From assembly GCA_039933015.1 (NCBI GenBank), contig JBDTOX010000085.1, positions 1 to 38,368 on the forward strand: a stretch of DNA of 38,368 bases. Direction: 5' to 3'. This DNA is from JBDTOX01 sp039933015 (GTDB lineage Bacteria; Pseudomonadota; Gammaproteobacteria; Burkholderiales; Methylophilaceae). Under the pieces are notes generated by a model. It was not told the DNA's origin. It worked only from the letters and a program-made list of their open reading frames with translations, and ran no database searches. Below, one piece after another: positions 8,452 through 15,955 of this stretch. Within the stretch, counting starts at the first letter, position 1. Every line of letters starts with the position of its first letter. A program made the translations under genes and the position numbers.

Positions 8452-9630
8452 TCAAAGCGACCTAACCCACTGATGGTCTCGCACACTGGCGTGACGCTTG
8501 AGAAATTCACGCGTCTCCGCCGTCAACAATCCGTAACCGTGAACCTGAGCGATTTCCGTACCCCCCATATCATTCAATTCGAGGATGAAGGGCCCCTGGT
8601 CGGTCAAGGCAAAATCCCAATGCTGTATTTTCATCAGGGGGAAAACAGCGCCGCCTTGGTGACAGGCTTCCAGAATCTTGCTCCAACCGGGCAATCGAAA
8701 CCCGTTGAAAGCTTGACCGGTGAGTGGATGTTTCAGAAAAACTTCGGTTTTTGGCCAGAACCCACCGACTACCCTGCTCACCTCGCCGGTCGCAAGGTCG
8801 ACATCCGCAAGCATATTTCCGTTCTTCCCGAGACTGAAGTTGTCCACATGATTGGGAGGGGTGGCGATTTTCCAGATTGCCCGGATGGGATGGACGCCAT
8901 CCGCTCCGTTGAGGCATATAACCCGTACACCACAGATCGCCGACCAGTTCGTCAGTGCCCGGATCTCTGGCGCGAGCTTGAAGGAATCCTGAAACAGGAA
9001 ACCACATTCTGGTTTGTGGAAGCGATGATCGACCGTCTCGTCCATGCGCCGCAGGAAGCTGTCAACCGGCATGGTGCCGCCATCGAGCAGGGTCAGGTTA
9101 TCCGTTGCCGGATCGTAGCCGGCAAGATAAGCAGATCCATATCCCTGCTGCGAATACGCCGGCTTGCCAAACAGCGGAAAAACAGAAGGGTCGCGGAGAA
9201 ATGCTCCCACTGCGGCCTTGCTCTTGAGATGAAGGCCGAGCATTTCTGAAACACGTTCTGCACGATGAAAACAGGCGCGAACCGGTGCGACAGGCAAGCC
9301 GGCCGCACCAGCAATTACCATGAAGGCGAATTTGTCCCATGCAGGAAGGACGGCAGTTCTCGGGTTGAGGGCGAGACTGAACTTCTGTTGCAAGCGCCAG
9401 CCGAGAAAATCCTGCACGCCAAGCCCCATCAGGTAGTCGTCATCGTACAGCTTGTACCAATAATAATCTGATATTCCGCACTGTCCGCCAGCCTGTTTCA
9501 AGGCCCGGATTTCGCGCAACTGTGTGAGAAAACTCTTGCCGGTCTGCTCTTGTGCCAGCGTAGCCCATTCCCGGTACTCATCGAGATTTTCTGCAAGGCG
9601 GCTCAGCCGATTTTTACTTTTATTGTGCAT
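8452..9630 (-). CDS. ATP-grasp ligase, sugar-transfer-associated type (copy 2 of pair)
   Basis: This 392-residue protein resembles the ATP-grasp family found with glycosyltransferase loci (PF14397, ATPgrasp_ST). Features include GKPAYSQQGYGS with Lys156 and a glycine loop for ATP, a likely phosphate-binding Arg236, and the C-terminal metal-binding block WDFAL (338-342) plus ELN (351-353). ATP-grasp enzymes join a carboxylate to an amine or thiol through acyl-phosphate; here the acceptor could be an amino sugar, but nothing in the sequence fixes it. GGGGA lies about 7 bases before the ATG. It is downstream of, and homologous to, the gene at 9686 with a 55-base gap, so the two are probably co-transcribed. 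Confidence 0.86.
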   Translation of the reverse strand: MHNKSKNRLSRLAENLDEYREWATLAQEQTGKSFLTQLREIRALKQAGGQCGISDYYWYKLYDDDYLMGLGVQDFLGWRLQQKFSLALNPRTAVLPAWDKFAFMVIAGAAGLPVAPVRACFHRAERVSEMLGLHLKSKAAVGAFLRDPSVFPLFGKPAYSQQGYGSAYLAGYDPATDNLTLLDGGTMPVDSFLRRMDETVDHRFHKPECGFLFQDSFKLAPEIRALTNWSAICGVRVICLNGADGVHPIRAIWKIATPPNHVDNFSLGKNGNMLADVDLATGEVSRVVGGFWPKTEVFLKHPLTGQAFNGFRLPGWSKILEACHQGGAVFPLMKIQHWDFALTDQGPFILELNDMGGTEIAQVHGYGLLTAETREFLKRHASVRDHQWVRSL

Positions 9631-9685
9631 TTGTCATCCCCGCTAAGGCATAAATATTTCTGAACTGTCGTACCGTATTGATGTG

Positions 9686-10918
9686 TCAGGTATTCGCGAG
9701 TAGTTTTTTGATGGTCGCATCAAAAAATGGGGTGCGTCCGAGGAATTGCGGTACGCCAAGGTCTGCTTCGGTATTCAGTTCCATTAACACTGGCCCCTGG
9801 CGGCAGAATGCAATATCCCAGTGCTGTAATTTCAAGCCGGGAAAATGCACAGCGGCCGACAAACACATGCTCATTGCCTGCTGCCAGTCGGGCAGATTCT
9901 TGCCGAGCAACTCCTGCTGCGTATCCGGGTGGCGGGTCACTTCTGCCCCGTTTGGCCACAGTCCGGTGGCAATACGCTCAATGGCACCGGAGTCCTTGTT
10001 CACCCACGCCAGCAGATTTCCGGTTTCACCCATGCAGAAATTGTCGGTGATGTTGTGCGCGCGGGCTATTTTCCAGAATGCCATGTGTATCTTTGGTCCC
10101 TCGTTCGTTATCGCAACGATGACCCTGACACAACTGGTGGTGGCGCCAACCAGCGCTTGAATCTCTTCATGAGGTTGCAGGCATGTTTGAAATAACATCC
10201 CACAAAACTGCTTTGTCAAACAGGTTTTCATGAGGTCGGCGAGCGGTATTTTTTCACCCTGAACATCGATGAAACACCCGAGCATGGCATCGTAAGCAAT
10301 TAACGAGTAAGTTCCGCGCCCATAGCTACCATGCAGCGGCTTGATGAAGACCGGGAACTGCAGGGACTTGCAAAGAAATTCTTCCAGCTCCTTTTCGGTA
10401 TTGAGCAACAGCTCTCGACCTATACGGCGCCCGCCTGCAGAGTAGGTGGCGAAAGTCTCTGGTATCGGAAACCCGTAATGCTGAAGCAATGCATAGTTGA
10501 GAACTTTGTCGTTGGCGGTTGCTCGCCAGTAATCGTAATTCAGATTCTTGTCGATTTCAGCACTTGCTTTCCAGCCGATACAATCAAACTTTTGTCGGCC
10601 GGAGTAGCTTTTGTCGTCAAAGACTCCAAACTCATAATATTCCTCAACACCAAGACGATGCTCATTGGAAGACAAACGCGCGATTTCTGACAGTTGGCTA
10701 AAGTATGATTTCCCAGTCTGTTTTTTTACCAAAGACGCATAATTTAGTAATTTTCCAACTCTAGGCATCTTCATCAAATCTCCCGGGTAGCTTACATCCA
10801 GTTTTTCTTGTCGACAGCTTAAATATAATTGCTTCCCGAGCCTGTGTGCAACCGCAAACTGTAGCCATGCGGTGCCACTATGAAAAATATCAAGCAAGTG
10901 AGTAAATGACTGAATCAT
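9686..10918 (-). CDS. ATP-grasp ligase, sugar-transfer-associated type (copy 1 of pair)
   Basis: This 410-residue paralogue of the adjacent ATP-grasp protein keeps the same landmarks: KPLHGSYGRGT with Lys193 and a glycine-rich ATP loop, Arg265 in CVRVIVA, FWKIARAHNITDN, and the closing WDIA (367-370) with ELN (380-382). Both copies share an N-terminal QTGKS(Y/F)xxQLxEI stretch, here near residue 67. The frame is open to a GTG at 10957. The ATG at 10918 was chosen because it is an ATG with AAGG 3 bases upstream, whereas the GTG has no visible site. Two adjacent divergent paralogues suggest two successive ligations or a heterodimer; the substrate is unknown. Confidence 0.85.
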   Translation of the reverse strand: MIQSFTHLLDIFHSGTAWLQFAVAHRLGKQLYLSCRQEKLDVSYPGDLMKMPRVGKLLNYASLVKKQTGKSYFSQLSEIARLSSNEHRLGVEEYYEFGVFDDKSYSGRQKFDCIGWKASAEIDKNLNYDYWRATANDKVLNYALLQHYGFPIPETFATYSAGGRRIGRELLLNTEKELEEFLCKSLQFPVFIKPLHGSYGRGTYSLIAYDAMLGCFIDVQGEKIPLADLMKTCLTKQFCGMLFQTCLQPHEEIQALVGATTSCVRVIVAITNEGPKIHMAFWKIARAHNITDNFCMGETGNLLAWVNKDSGAIERIATGLWPNGAEVTRHPDTQQELLGKNLPDWQQAMSMCLSAAVHFPGLKLQHWDIAFCRQGPVLMELNTEADLGVPQFLGRTPFFDATIKKLLANT

Positions 10919-11032
10919 GAGCCTTGTTTTTATTTGGTACGTTACGCGCAGCAGCACGGATTGTCCACAAGTGTAAGAATTGCTGGAGTTTAGATACCAG
11001 TTTTAAATCGGGACAATTAAGATAGATGGCCA

Positions 11033-11083
11033 GACTGCGTTTCTGAGCTACCTCGCGCCAGCCGAGGCGCTGGTATAAGCTGC
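11033..11083 (+). pseudogene. remnant copy of the decarboxylase 3' end
   Basis: These 51 bases match 8266-8316 with about seven differences. The match covers the last codons of the exosortase-associated decarboxylase, its TAA stop and a few bases beyond. Read in frame the remnant gives TAFLSYLAPAEALV then stop, against TAFLSHPAPAEVLV in the intact gene. Sequence upstream of 11033 does not resemble the decarboxylase, so only the tail is present. It lies in direct orientation on the far side of the ATP-grasp pair, so the two copies bracket about 2.7 kb. Confidence 0.75.
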
Positions 11084-11110
11084 ATTGCTGATGAATATGG
11101 CCGCTCAATA

Positions 11111-11142
11111 TTCTGCTAACTTTTGTGTTCTGTTAACTTTTG
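11111..11142. repeat. short tandem direct repeat upstream of the methyltransferase
   Basis: Two 15-base units, 11111-11125 and 11128-11142, of the form TTCTGYTAACTTTTG differ at one position and start 17 bases apart. They lie about 110 bases upstream of the methyltransferase ATG. The spacing is compatible with a regulator binding site, but no regulator can be assigned. Confidence 0.45.
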
Positions 11143-11250
11143 ATATCAAGGTCTGGTAGAGTATTTTGGGTGTGGCATACTCCAATACTAAAGGAGCTTG
11201 CTTGCACGCTCTTCCCCAGCCTCCTCAGTATATTGACGAAGGAAAACTAA

Positions 11251-11919
11251 ATGTCTGATAAAAAAAATGTAAGTGAATGGGATGCTACCCAGCATTACAA
11301 GAATCAGGATATAGCGCAGGAATATGATCGGGTGCGATTCTCGAGCTTGGCTGGTCAAGTATTCAACAGCCAGGAAAAAAGAATAATCCGAGAGTGCTTC
11401 AATGGCTTGCCGCGCAATACTGTCGTGCTTGATTTGCCTTGTGGCACGGGCCGCTTGGCGGAGTCACTGCTTGAATCCGGCTTGCGTGTGCATGGTGCAG
11501 ATATATCCGATGAGATGCTTGGCGTGGCAAGAGAAAGATTAGCAAGCTATGGAGAACGTTTTACTACCGAGGTAACTGATGCGCTAAAGCAAACCGGTTG
11601 TGAACCGCAATTTGATGCCACCTTGTGTGCCAGAGTGCTTATGCATTTTCCTTTGGAGACGCAGATCGAGTTTATGCGGGGGGTGGCATCTATGACGCGA
11701 AAAATGGTGGTCATCAATCACTCACTGAATTCACCCTATCATCGTTTCAGGCGTTGGATAAAGAAGCTGCTTCGTCACCAGAATCCTGCACGTCACCCAA
11801 TTACAAACAGAGAGATCAAGCGACTTTTGTCGGAAGCGGGCTTGGTGGAAGTTGGGAGGCATCGCATCAATTCGCTTGTTAGTGAAGCGATTTACATCAT
11901 CGCCGAGAAGACTCGCTGA
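11251..11919 (+). CDS. class I SAM-dependent methyltransferase
   Basis: This 222-residue protein has the Rossmann methyltransferase motif I, VVLDLPCGTGRLA (about 58-70). An acidic residue ends strand 2 (GADIS, Asp84), and the motif II/III region is FDATLCARVLMHFP near residue 125. The size fits a small-molecule or sugar O- or N-methyltransferase. GAAGGA sits 6 bases before the ATG. The kinase-like gene follows with no gap, its GTG directly after this TGA, so they are co-translated. The context suggests methylation of a glycan or of the amine product of the neighbouring pathway, but the substrate cannot be read from sequence. Confidence 0.9.
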   Translation: MSDKKNVSEWDATQHYKNQDIAQEYDRVRFSSLAGQVFNSQEKRIIRECFNGLPRNTVVLDLPCGTGRLAESLLESGLRVHGADISDEMLGVARERLASYGERFTTEVTDALKQTGCEPQFDATLCARVLMHFPLETQIEFMRGVASMTRKMVVINHSLNSPYHRFRRWIKKLLRHQNPARHPITNREIKRLLSEAGLVEVGRHRINSLVSEAIYIIAEKTR

Positions 11920-12897
11920 GTGTGGAAAAAGTTGCATGGTTGGCGCTGTAAACGTTTTGAATTTTGGGGCTTGGCATGCTCCGAATGTGGTAGTCGGAAA
12001 GGGTGGCGCGTGTCCGCCTGCTCGCGGAGACTCTATTCATATGTGGCAGCGGCGACGTGTCGGGATTGCGGTGCAGAATATTTTCTTAAAAAATACCGCA
12101 CTGCCAACCATGCAATGGAATGTGAAGCGCAATGGGAATACAAGGTGTTGCAGAGCTTGGGAAGTGAGGAAGGCATTGCGCTTACGTTTCTGGTTCCTCG
12201 TGTCTATAGTATTTGCTCTTCAACTTGTGCCTTTTCCATGGAGTTGCTGGTTGGGCCGTCCTTGGATGAGCGCATAAGAAAAACGCGACATCAGCAAGTG
12301 TTTGACGATTGCCTGCGCCTTGCTGCCACTTGGCTGCGTGGACTGCATAGTGTTCAGGTTCAATGCGGGGTTGGAAAAGACCATGCGCAGATGCTATATC
12401 AGACAGAGTTGAATTGTGCCTCCTTGGCATCACGGAATCGGGTGGCACGAAGAGGGTTGGAATTGATGCGTAATAGTCTGGCCGAGGCCGCGCAGGACCC
12501 CGTAAAACTAGTTCCATTGCATGGGGATTTCAAGGCATCCAATCTGATTCAGACCAACGCTGGGGTATATGGCATCGACATCGGCTTAAAGTTCAAGAAC
12601 GCGGGAGCCATGGATGCAGCCCAGTTCATGGCCGACTTGATTCTTAACCGGCGCGGAATAAAAGTGATTAACAATAATCATGATGTAGCGGGCATGATGG
12701 ATGTGTTCATGCATGCTTATGGTGACAACTCCCCAGAGAGTCGCAAGCGGACTGCTTGGTGGCTTCTATTCTTCCTTCTTTCTTGGTGGCAAAGAGAATT
12801 GGATGGATGGAAACCCGCTGCGCTGGCGGATCGACTTTATTCTAAAGCGCTTACAGACGTTATCGCATTCAGGGAAGGCATCAACTTAGTTGCTTGA
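11920..12897 (+). CDS. APH/LPS-kinase-like phosphotransferase with N-terminal CxxC pairs
   Basis: The 325-residue protein has the kinase-like fold of aminoglycoside and lipopolysaccharide-core kinases. LHGDFKASN gives the catalytic Asp203 with Lys205 and Asn208, GIDIG gives the metal-binding Asp220, and a Lys near 57-58 (FLKKY) could hold ATP. It probably phosphorylates a sugar hydroxyl. Unusually, two CxxC pairs (Cys20/23 and Cys47/50) precede the kinase core and look like a zinc ribbon or treble clef. The start is the GTG directly after the methyltransferase stop with no independent ribosome binding site. A later start would remove the zinc-ribbon part, so its reality depends on that choice. 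The last 12 bases overlap the convergent deacetylase gene. Confidence 0.76.
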   Translation: MWKKLHGWRCKRFEFWGLACSECGSRKGWRVSACSRRLYSYVAAATCRDCGAEYFLKKYRTANHAMECEAQWEYKVLQSLGSEEGIALTFLVPRVYSICSSTCAFSMELLVGPSLDERIRKTRHQQVFDDCLRLAATWLRGLHSVQVQCGVGKDHAQMLYQTELNCASLASRNRVARRGLELMRNSLAEAAQDPVKLVPLHGDFKASNLIQTNAGVYGIDIGLKFKNAGAMDAAQFMADLILNRRGIKVINNNHDVAGMMDVFMHAYGDNSPESRKRTAWWLLFFLLSWWQRELDGWKPAALADRLYSKALTDVIAFREGINLVA

Positions 12898-13863
12898 TAC
12901 CTTCGTTGCCAGATTGCCTAGCAACGAAGGTATGAAGCGGGATGAGTTTGTACTCCAAGGAGTGAACCGGGGCAATTGAAACAGGTCGCTCGTGCGCGTG
13001 GAGGCACCTGGCTGGGTGGAGACCGCTGCATCAAAACCCAGTTGGCTTACGATGGCAGCCTGTTTCGGCAGGTAGTCCACTCCAGGTTTACCGTTGGGGT
13101 AGGCGAACAGCCTGATTTTTTCTCCCAGCATACCTTCCAGGAATTCCTTTCCATCTGCAATTTCCTGGTGAGCGGCCGTATCGTCGAGTCCGGCAAGTAT
13201 GGGGTGGCGTGCGGTATGACCGCCGATCTCCATGCCGGCAGCGTGTAGCGCCTTGAGTTGATCGGTCGTCATCATCAGATCGTTCGGCAGCGGGCCGCAT
13301 GTGGCAAGCTCGTATAGTCTGGCGACTTTTTCTTCGCGCTCTTCCAGGGGAAGGTGTTTCACTATGGGCAGGATTTGCTTGATCGCGCAGGCTTTTGCCT
13401 CATGTGATGCCGTGTCATGTTGCCCCAAGCCAAGTTTGGTTAAATTGAGGATGTCGTGTTGAGTACGGCGGATTGCTTCGATCACCGTGTCATTAAACAT
13501 GCGGCCGCCATTGAGGTAGGCAGTGGCGATGAAGAATGTCGCCGTCAGGCCATGCCGCTGCAAAATGGGTAGAGCGATTGTGGCATTGTCCGCATAGCCA
13601 TCATCGAAGGTAATGCAAGCGGCGCGGGCGGGAAGTGTGCCTTTTTTCAGGCGCGTGATGGCTTCAGAAAGAGGCAGCACATTGAACACTGCTTTCAGCA
13701 GGGACATCTGTGCATTGAAAGTGTCCATTGTAGCTTCGTGTGGAAAAAGGGGATCCTGCCCGGCGAGAACGCGGTGATAAATCAGTATGCTCAGGCGCCC
13801 GTTCGAGCCAGCTGGAGAGAGCCGATTCCCAAGGAATTTATATAAAAGGTTCGTAATCATCAT
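12886..13863 (-). CDS. polysaccharide deacetylase (NodB-type carbohydrate esterase 4)
   Basis: This 325-residue protein has the NodB metal and catalytic set: TFDDGY with catalytic Asp87 and metal-binding Asp88, HTARH with His216 and His220, and the YPNG motif later. The family removes N-acetyl groups from amino sugars with a divalent metal. It is not the PEP-CTERM-locus subfamily, which begins SVDVEDYF-like. No clear signal peptide is seen, only a short N-terminal hydrophobic stretch, so location is uncertain. It is the last gene of a minus-strand set from 20822. Its final codons contain one arm and the loop of a perfect 13-bp inverted repeat shared with the convergent kinase gene. A free amine made by this enzyme would be a suitable acceptor for the GNAT or ATP-grasp proteins of the locus (inference). 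Confidence 0.9.
   Translation of the reverse strand: MMITNLLYKFLGNRLSPAGSNGRLSILIYHRVLAGQDPLFPHEATMDTFNAQMSLLKAVFNVLPLSEAITRLKKGTLPARAACITFDDGYADNATIALPILQRHGLTATFFIATAYLNGGRMFNDTVIEAIRRTQHDILNLTKLGLGQHDTASHEAKACAIKQILPIVKHLPLEEREEKVARLYELATCGPLPNDLMMTTDQLKALHAAGMEIGGHTARHPILAGLDDTAAHQEIADGKEFLEGMLGEKIRLFAYPNGKPGVDYLPKQAAIVSQLGFDAAVSTQPGASTRTSDLFQLPRFTPWSTNSSRFIPSLLGNLATKVSSN
12897..12933. terminator. perfect 13-bp inverted repeat at the convergent gene ends
   Basis: The arms 12897-12909 and 12921-12933 are exact inverted copies (ATACCTTCGTTGC) around an 11-base loop. The hairpin starts at the last base of the kinase stop codon and lies inside the last codons of the deacetylase gene. No T-run follows on either strand, so it is not a textbook intrinsic terminator. 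It could block 3' exonucleases or act with Rho. Confidence 0.55.
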
Positions 13864-13891
13864 CGTACTTCAGAAAGAGGTCCTTCTCGTT

Positions 13892-15052
13892 TTACTTAAT
13901 CTCATACGCCCCCACGTCAATCTTGCCTGACTTGGGCCGCGGCTCACTGCTGGCCTTGTGCACATACTGATCGGTAGGCTGCAATGAAAAACCGTGGGCT
14001 GATCCTGGTTCTATGCCAGCATTGACAGCTTTGGCATTGGGTTTGAGTTGATAGTCATAAGCCAAGGGTGAGATTAGCTCATTTTTGTTGCCCATGATGT
14101 TGTGTGAGTCTTCCGCATCTGCTGCCTCAATCCTGCCTTTTCCGATGAATAAATTATTCACGATTCTAACCTGCCTGGTGCCCGGTTTGGCGAACACGAA
14201 AACCCCGCCCTGCGGGCGATCATTAACTAGCGTGTTATTGATGAGATAAAACTCATTGGGCGAGCTTTTCAGACCTTCTGCGCCAAAACTGATCATGCCG
14301 GAGTTTTCTGTTTTCGGACCCTGCTCGACAAGATTGCCGATCATGTAGGTGATGCCGCCATTCGGTATGTCGATGTCATAGCTGGAATTGCCGTCTTCTT
14401 CGTCCATAATACGGTTGTACAGGATATAGTTCGTCCGGGCACGGCTTTTGACGTTGTGGCCCACTTGCGCATGATGGCTGTAGCTGTATTTGAGTGTGAA
14501 GCTGCGCACCGCGCCAATATACAGGTTGTGGGTCTTACCGTCGCCAGCACCATTGTGAGAGAACTCGCTGTTCTCGATAAGGATATCGCTGGTTTTATTT
14601 GCGCCAGTAAGTATGCCGTTCTGGTTGTCGTGAAAATAGCAGTTGCGAACCGTGATGCCTGCGCCTTCCACCCGGATACCTGCACCATTGTTATCATGTA
14701 CTTTGGCTCCGGAAAACTCGATGTTTTCGATGGTAACGTTGTTGCCCCTGATCACCCAAATGCCCTTGCCTTCGGCATTAGCACCATCCGCCTGCAGATG
14801 CGCTTTCCCACCTACTGCACGAATCGTCAGATTATTCTGCTTCCATGTGGCGGCGTCTTTTGGATAATCGCCAGCATCGATTTCGACGGTGTCGCCATCT
14901 TGTGCAAATTTCGCGGCAACACTGGGGAACAGGTATTTTTTTCCCCAACCCACCTGTAGCGTGGCAGCTTCCGCGCTAGTAACTACACCAGTTGCCACTA
15001 ACAGCAGGCAGATATGGACAAGCGTACCTATTCGCACAAGATGATGACTCAT
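13892..15052 (-). CDS. secreted right-handed parallel beta-helix protein
   Basis: The chosen ATG at 15052 (386 residues) has GAGAGG 6 bases upstream and begins a signal peptide of about 30 residues: MSHH, a hydrophobic core LVHICLLLVATGVV, and a likely cleavage after SAEA. The longer frame to 15106 would bury it. The mature part has repeating short beta-strand turns (for example NVTIENIEFSGA, GITVRNCYFHDN, SDILIENSEFSHN) typical of pectate-lyase/NosD-like beta-helices. Such periplasmic proteins in polysaccharide loci are often lyases or epimerases acting on the polymer. No catalytic set is recognised here. No PEP-CTERM tail is present. It lies between ydcF-like and deacetylase genes on the same strand. 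Confidence 0.86.
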   Translation of the reverse strand: MSHHLVRIGTLVHICLLLVATGVVTSAEAATLQVGWGKKYLFPSVAAKFAQDGDTVEIDAGDYPKDAATWKQNNLTIRAVGGKAHLQADGANAEGKGIWVIRGNNVTIENIEFSGAKVHDNNGAGIRVEGAGITVRNCYFHDNQNGILTGANKTSDILIENSEFSHNGAGDGKTHNLYIGAVRSFTLKYSYSHHAQVGHNVKSRARTNYILYNRIMDEEDGNSSYDIDIPNGGITYMIGNLVEQGPKTENSGMISFGAEGLKSSPNEFYLINNTLVNDRPQGGVFVFAKPGTRQVRIVNNLFIGKGRIEAADAEDSHNIMGNKNELISPLAYDYQLKPNAKAVNAGIEPGSAHGFSLQPTDQYVHKASSEPRPKSGKIDVGAYEIK

Positions 15053-15095
15053 TTCAACCTCTCTTAATAAAGTATCTGTCTGCCACACAATATTC

Positions 15096-15125
15096 CAGCT
15101 ACCCAAACATTTTGTTTGGCTGGGA
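15096..15125. repeat. intergenic hairpin between YdcF and beta-helix genes
   Basis: CCAAACA (15103-15109) and TGTTTGG (15113-15119) form a 7-bp stem with a 3-base loop, and flanking CAG/CTG can extend it past a bulge. It lies in the 87-base gap between two same-strand genes. With no T-run after it, transcript processing or partial attenuation is more likely than full termination. Confidence 0.3.
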
Positions 15126-15139
15126 TTGTTAGAATAAAA

Positions 15140-15925
15140 TCAGGCTAGCCTGCAGGCCCCATACCTTACGCAATACCAAGCCATTCCCAACCATTCGTGC
15201 ATCGCATAACGGGAGCGGCGAAGGCCCTCCGCTCCCGGCAGAAAATCAAGAAGTGCTATTTTGTCTTTACTGAAGAATATAGTTGGCGCAGCTACAACTT
15301 CAAGGCCAGCTTGCAAGAACACTACCCTTGATCGGCGCATGTGCATTGCATCGGTCACCAACAAAATACGGTTCACACCGGCTTGTTTCAAGATTTGTGC
15401 AGAAAATGCCGCGTTTTCCGCAGTATTGTCGGACTTATCCTCTATCCATTTAACAGGTGTAGCGAAGTCATCCTGCAAAACACGCGCCATCCCATTTGCC
15501 AATGGTTCGATGCGGCCATCTGGCGTGCCATTGCCCCCTGAAACAAGCACTGGCAGCTGGGTTTCCCGGTGCAGTTTCGCTGCATACTGTAGACGGGCAA
15601 GCGCAATATAGTCAGGTATATCCTTACCACCATACTCCGGGCTATGTTCAAGCCGCCCTGCAGCCAACACGACAATCGCTTGTGCCCCAGTATCTTTTGT
15701 AGCTTGCAGTGGAGTCTCGAGGCTTTCGAGCGGATGCACCAATAACCATGCGCCAGCGTTAGTACACAGTAAAAACAAAATAGCTATTGCCCCGCTACAT
15801 AACATGCGCCCAAGGCGGGGCCGCCATACGCGTAGCGTTAAACCGGCCACGTAAACCAAAAACAAACTCAGTGGTGGAAGAATCAGCGTTTGCGCGACCG
15901 CAAGCACAATGGCACTTACGCTCAT
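15140..15925 (-). CDS. YdcF/ElyC/SanA family membrane protein (DUF218)
   Basis: This 261-residue protein has two N-terminal membrane segments (about residues 3-30 and 38-65). The DUF218 domain follows, with AIVVLAAGR, LVSGGNG, EDKSDNTAENA and LVTDAMHMRRS. The family includes ElyC, SanA and YdcF, inner-membrane proteins linked to envelope polysaccharide and lipid-carrier metabolism. A member is often present in exosortase loci. AGGG lies close before the ATG. It follows prsR by 30 bases on the same strand, so it is probably in the same transcript. The molecular activity is not established for the family. Confidence 0.9.
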   Translation of the reverse strand: MSVSAIVLAVAQTLILPPLSLFLVYVAGLTLRVWRPRLGRMLCSGAIAILFLLCTNAGAWLLVHPLESLETPLQATKDTGAQAIVVLAAGRLEHSPEYGGKDIPDYIALARLQYAAKLHRETQLPVLVSGGNGTPDGRIEPLANGMARVLQDDFATPVKWIEDKSDNTAENAAFSAQILKQAGVNRILLVTDAMHMRRSRVVFLQAGLEVVAAPTIFFSKDKIALLDFLPGAEGLRRSRYAMHEWLGMAWYCVRYGACRLA

Positions 15926-15955
15926 TTCCCTCGAACCGCAGCGCCGTAAAGCGGT

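Larger units (their letters stand above)
10919..11250. other. 332-bp divergent intergenic region
   Basis: This region separates the ATP-grasp pair (minus) from the methyltransferase (plus). It holds the degenerate decarboxylase 3' end (11033-11083), a 17-bp-spaced direct repeat (11111-11142) and a good ribosome binding site GAAGGA (11239-11244) for the methyltransferase. It must include promoters for both directions, but I could not place convincing -35/-10 boxes. Confidence 0.6.

Noticed and set aside
8425..9249. 274-codon plus-strand frame antisense to the ATP-grasp gene
   Set aside because: It lies wholly on the complement of a gene with clear ATP-grasp motifs, has no family resemblance and overlaps the REP-like repeat.
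8312..11032. Integrase or transposase for the bracketed ATP-grasp segment
   Set aside because: No recombinase gene is present in the segment, so mobility is not supported beyond the repeats themselves.
13892..15052. PEP-CTERM sorting signal on the beta-helix protein
   Set aside because: The C-terminus ends in a beta-strand with no Val-Pro-Glu-Pro, hydrophobic span or basic tail. No PEP-CTERM substrate is encoded in the window.
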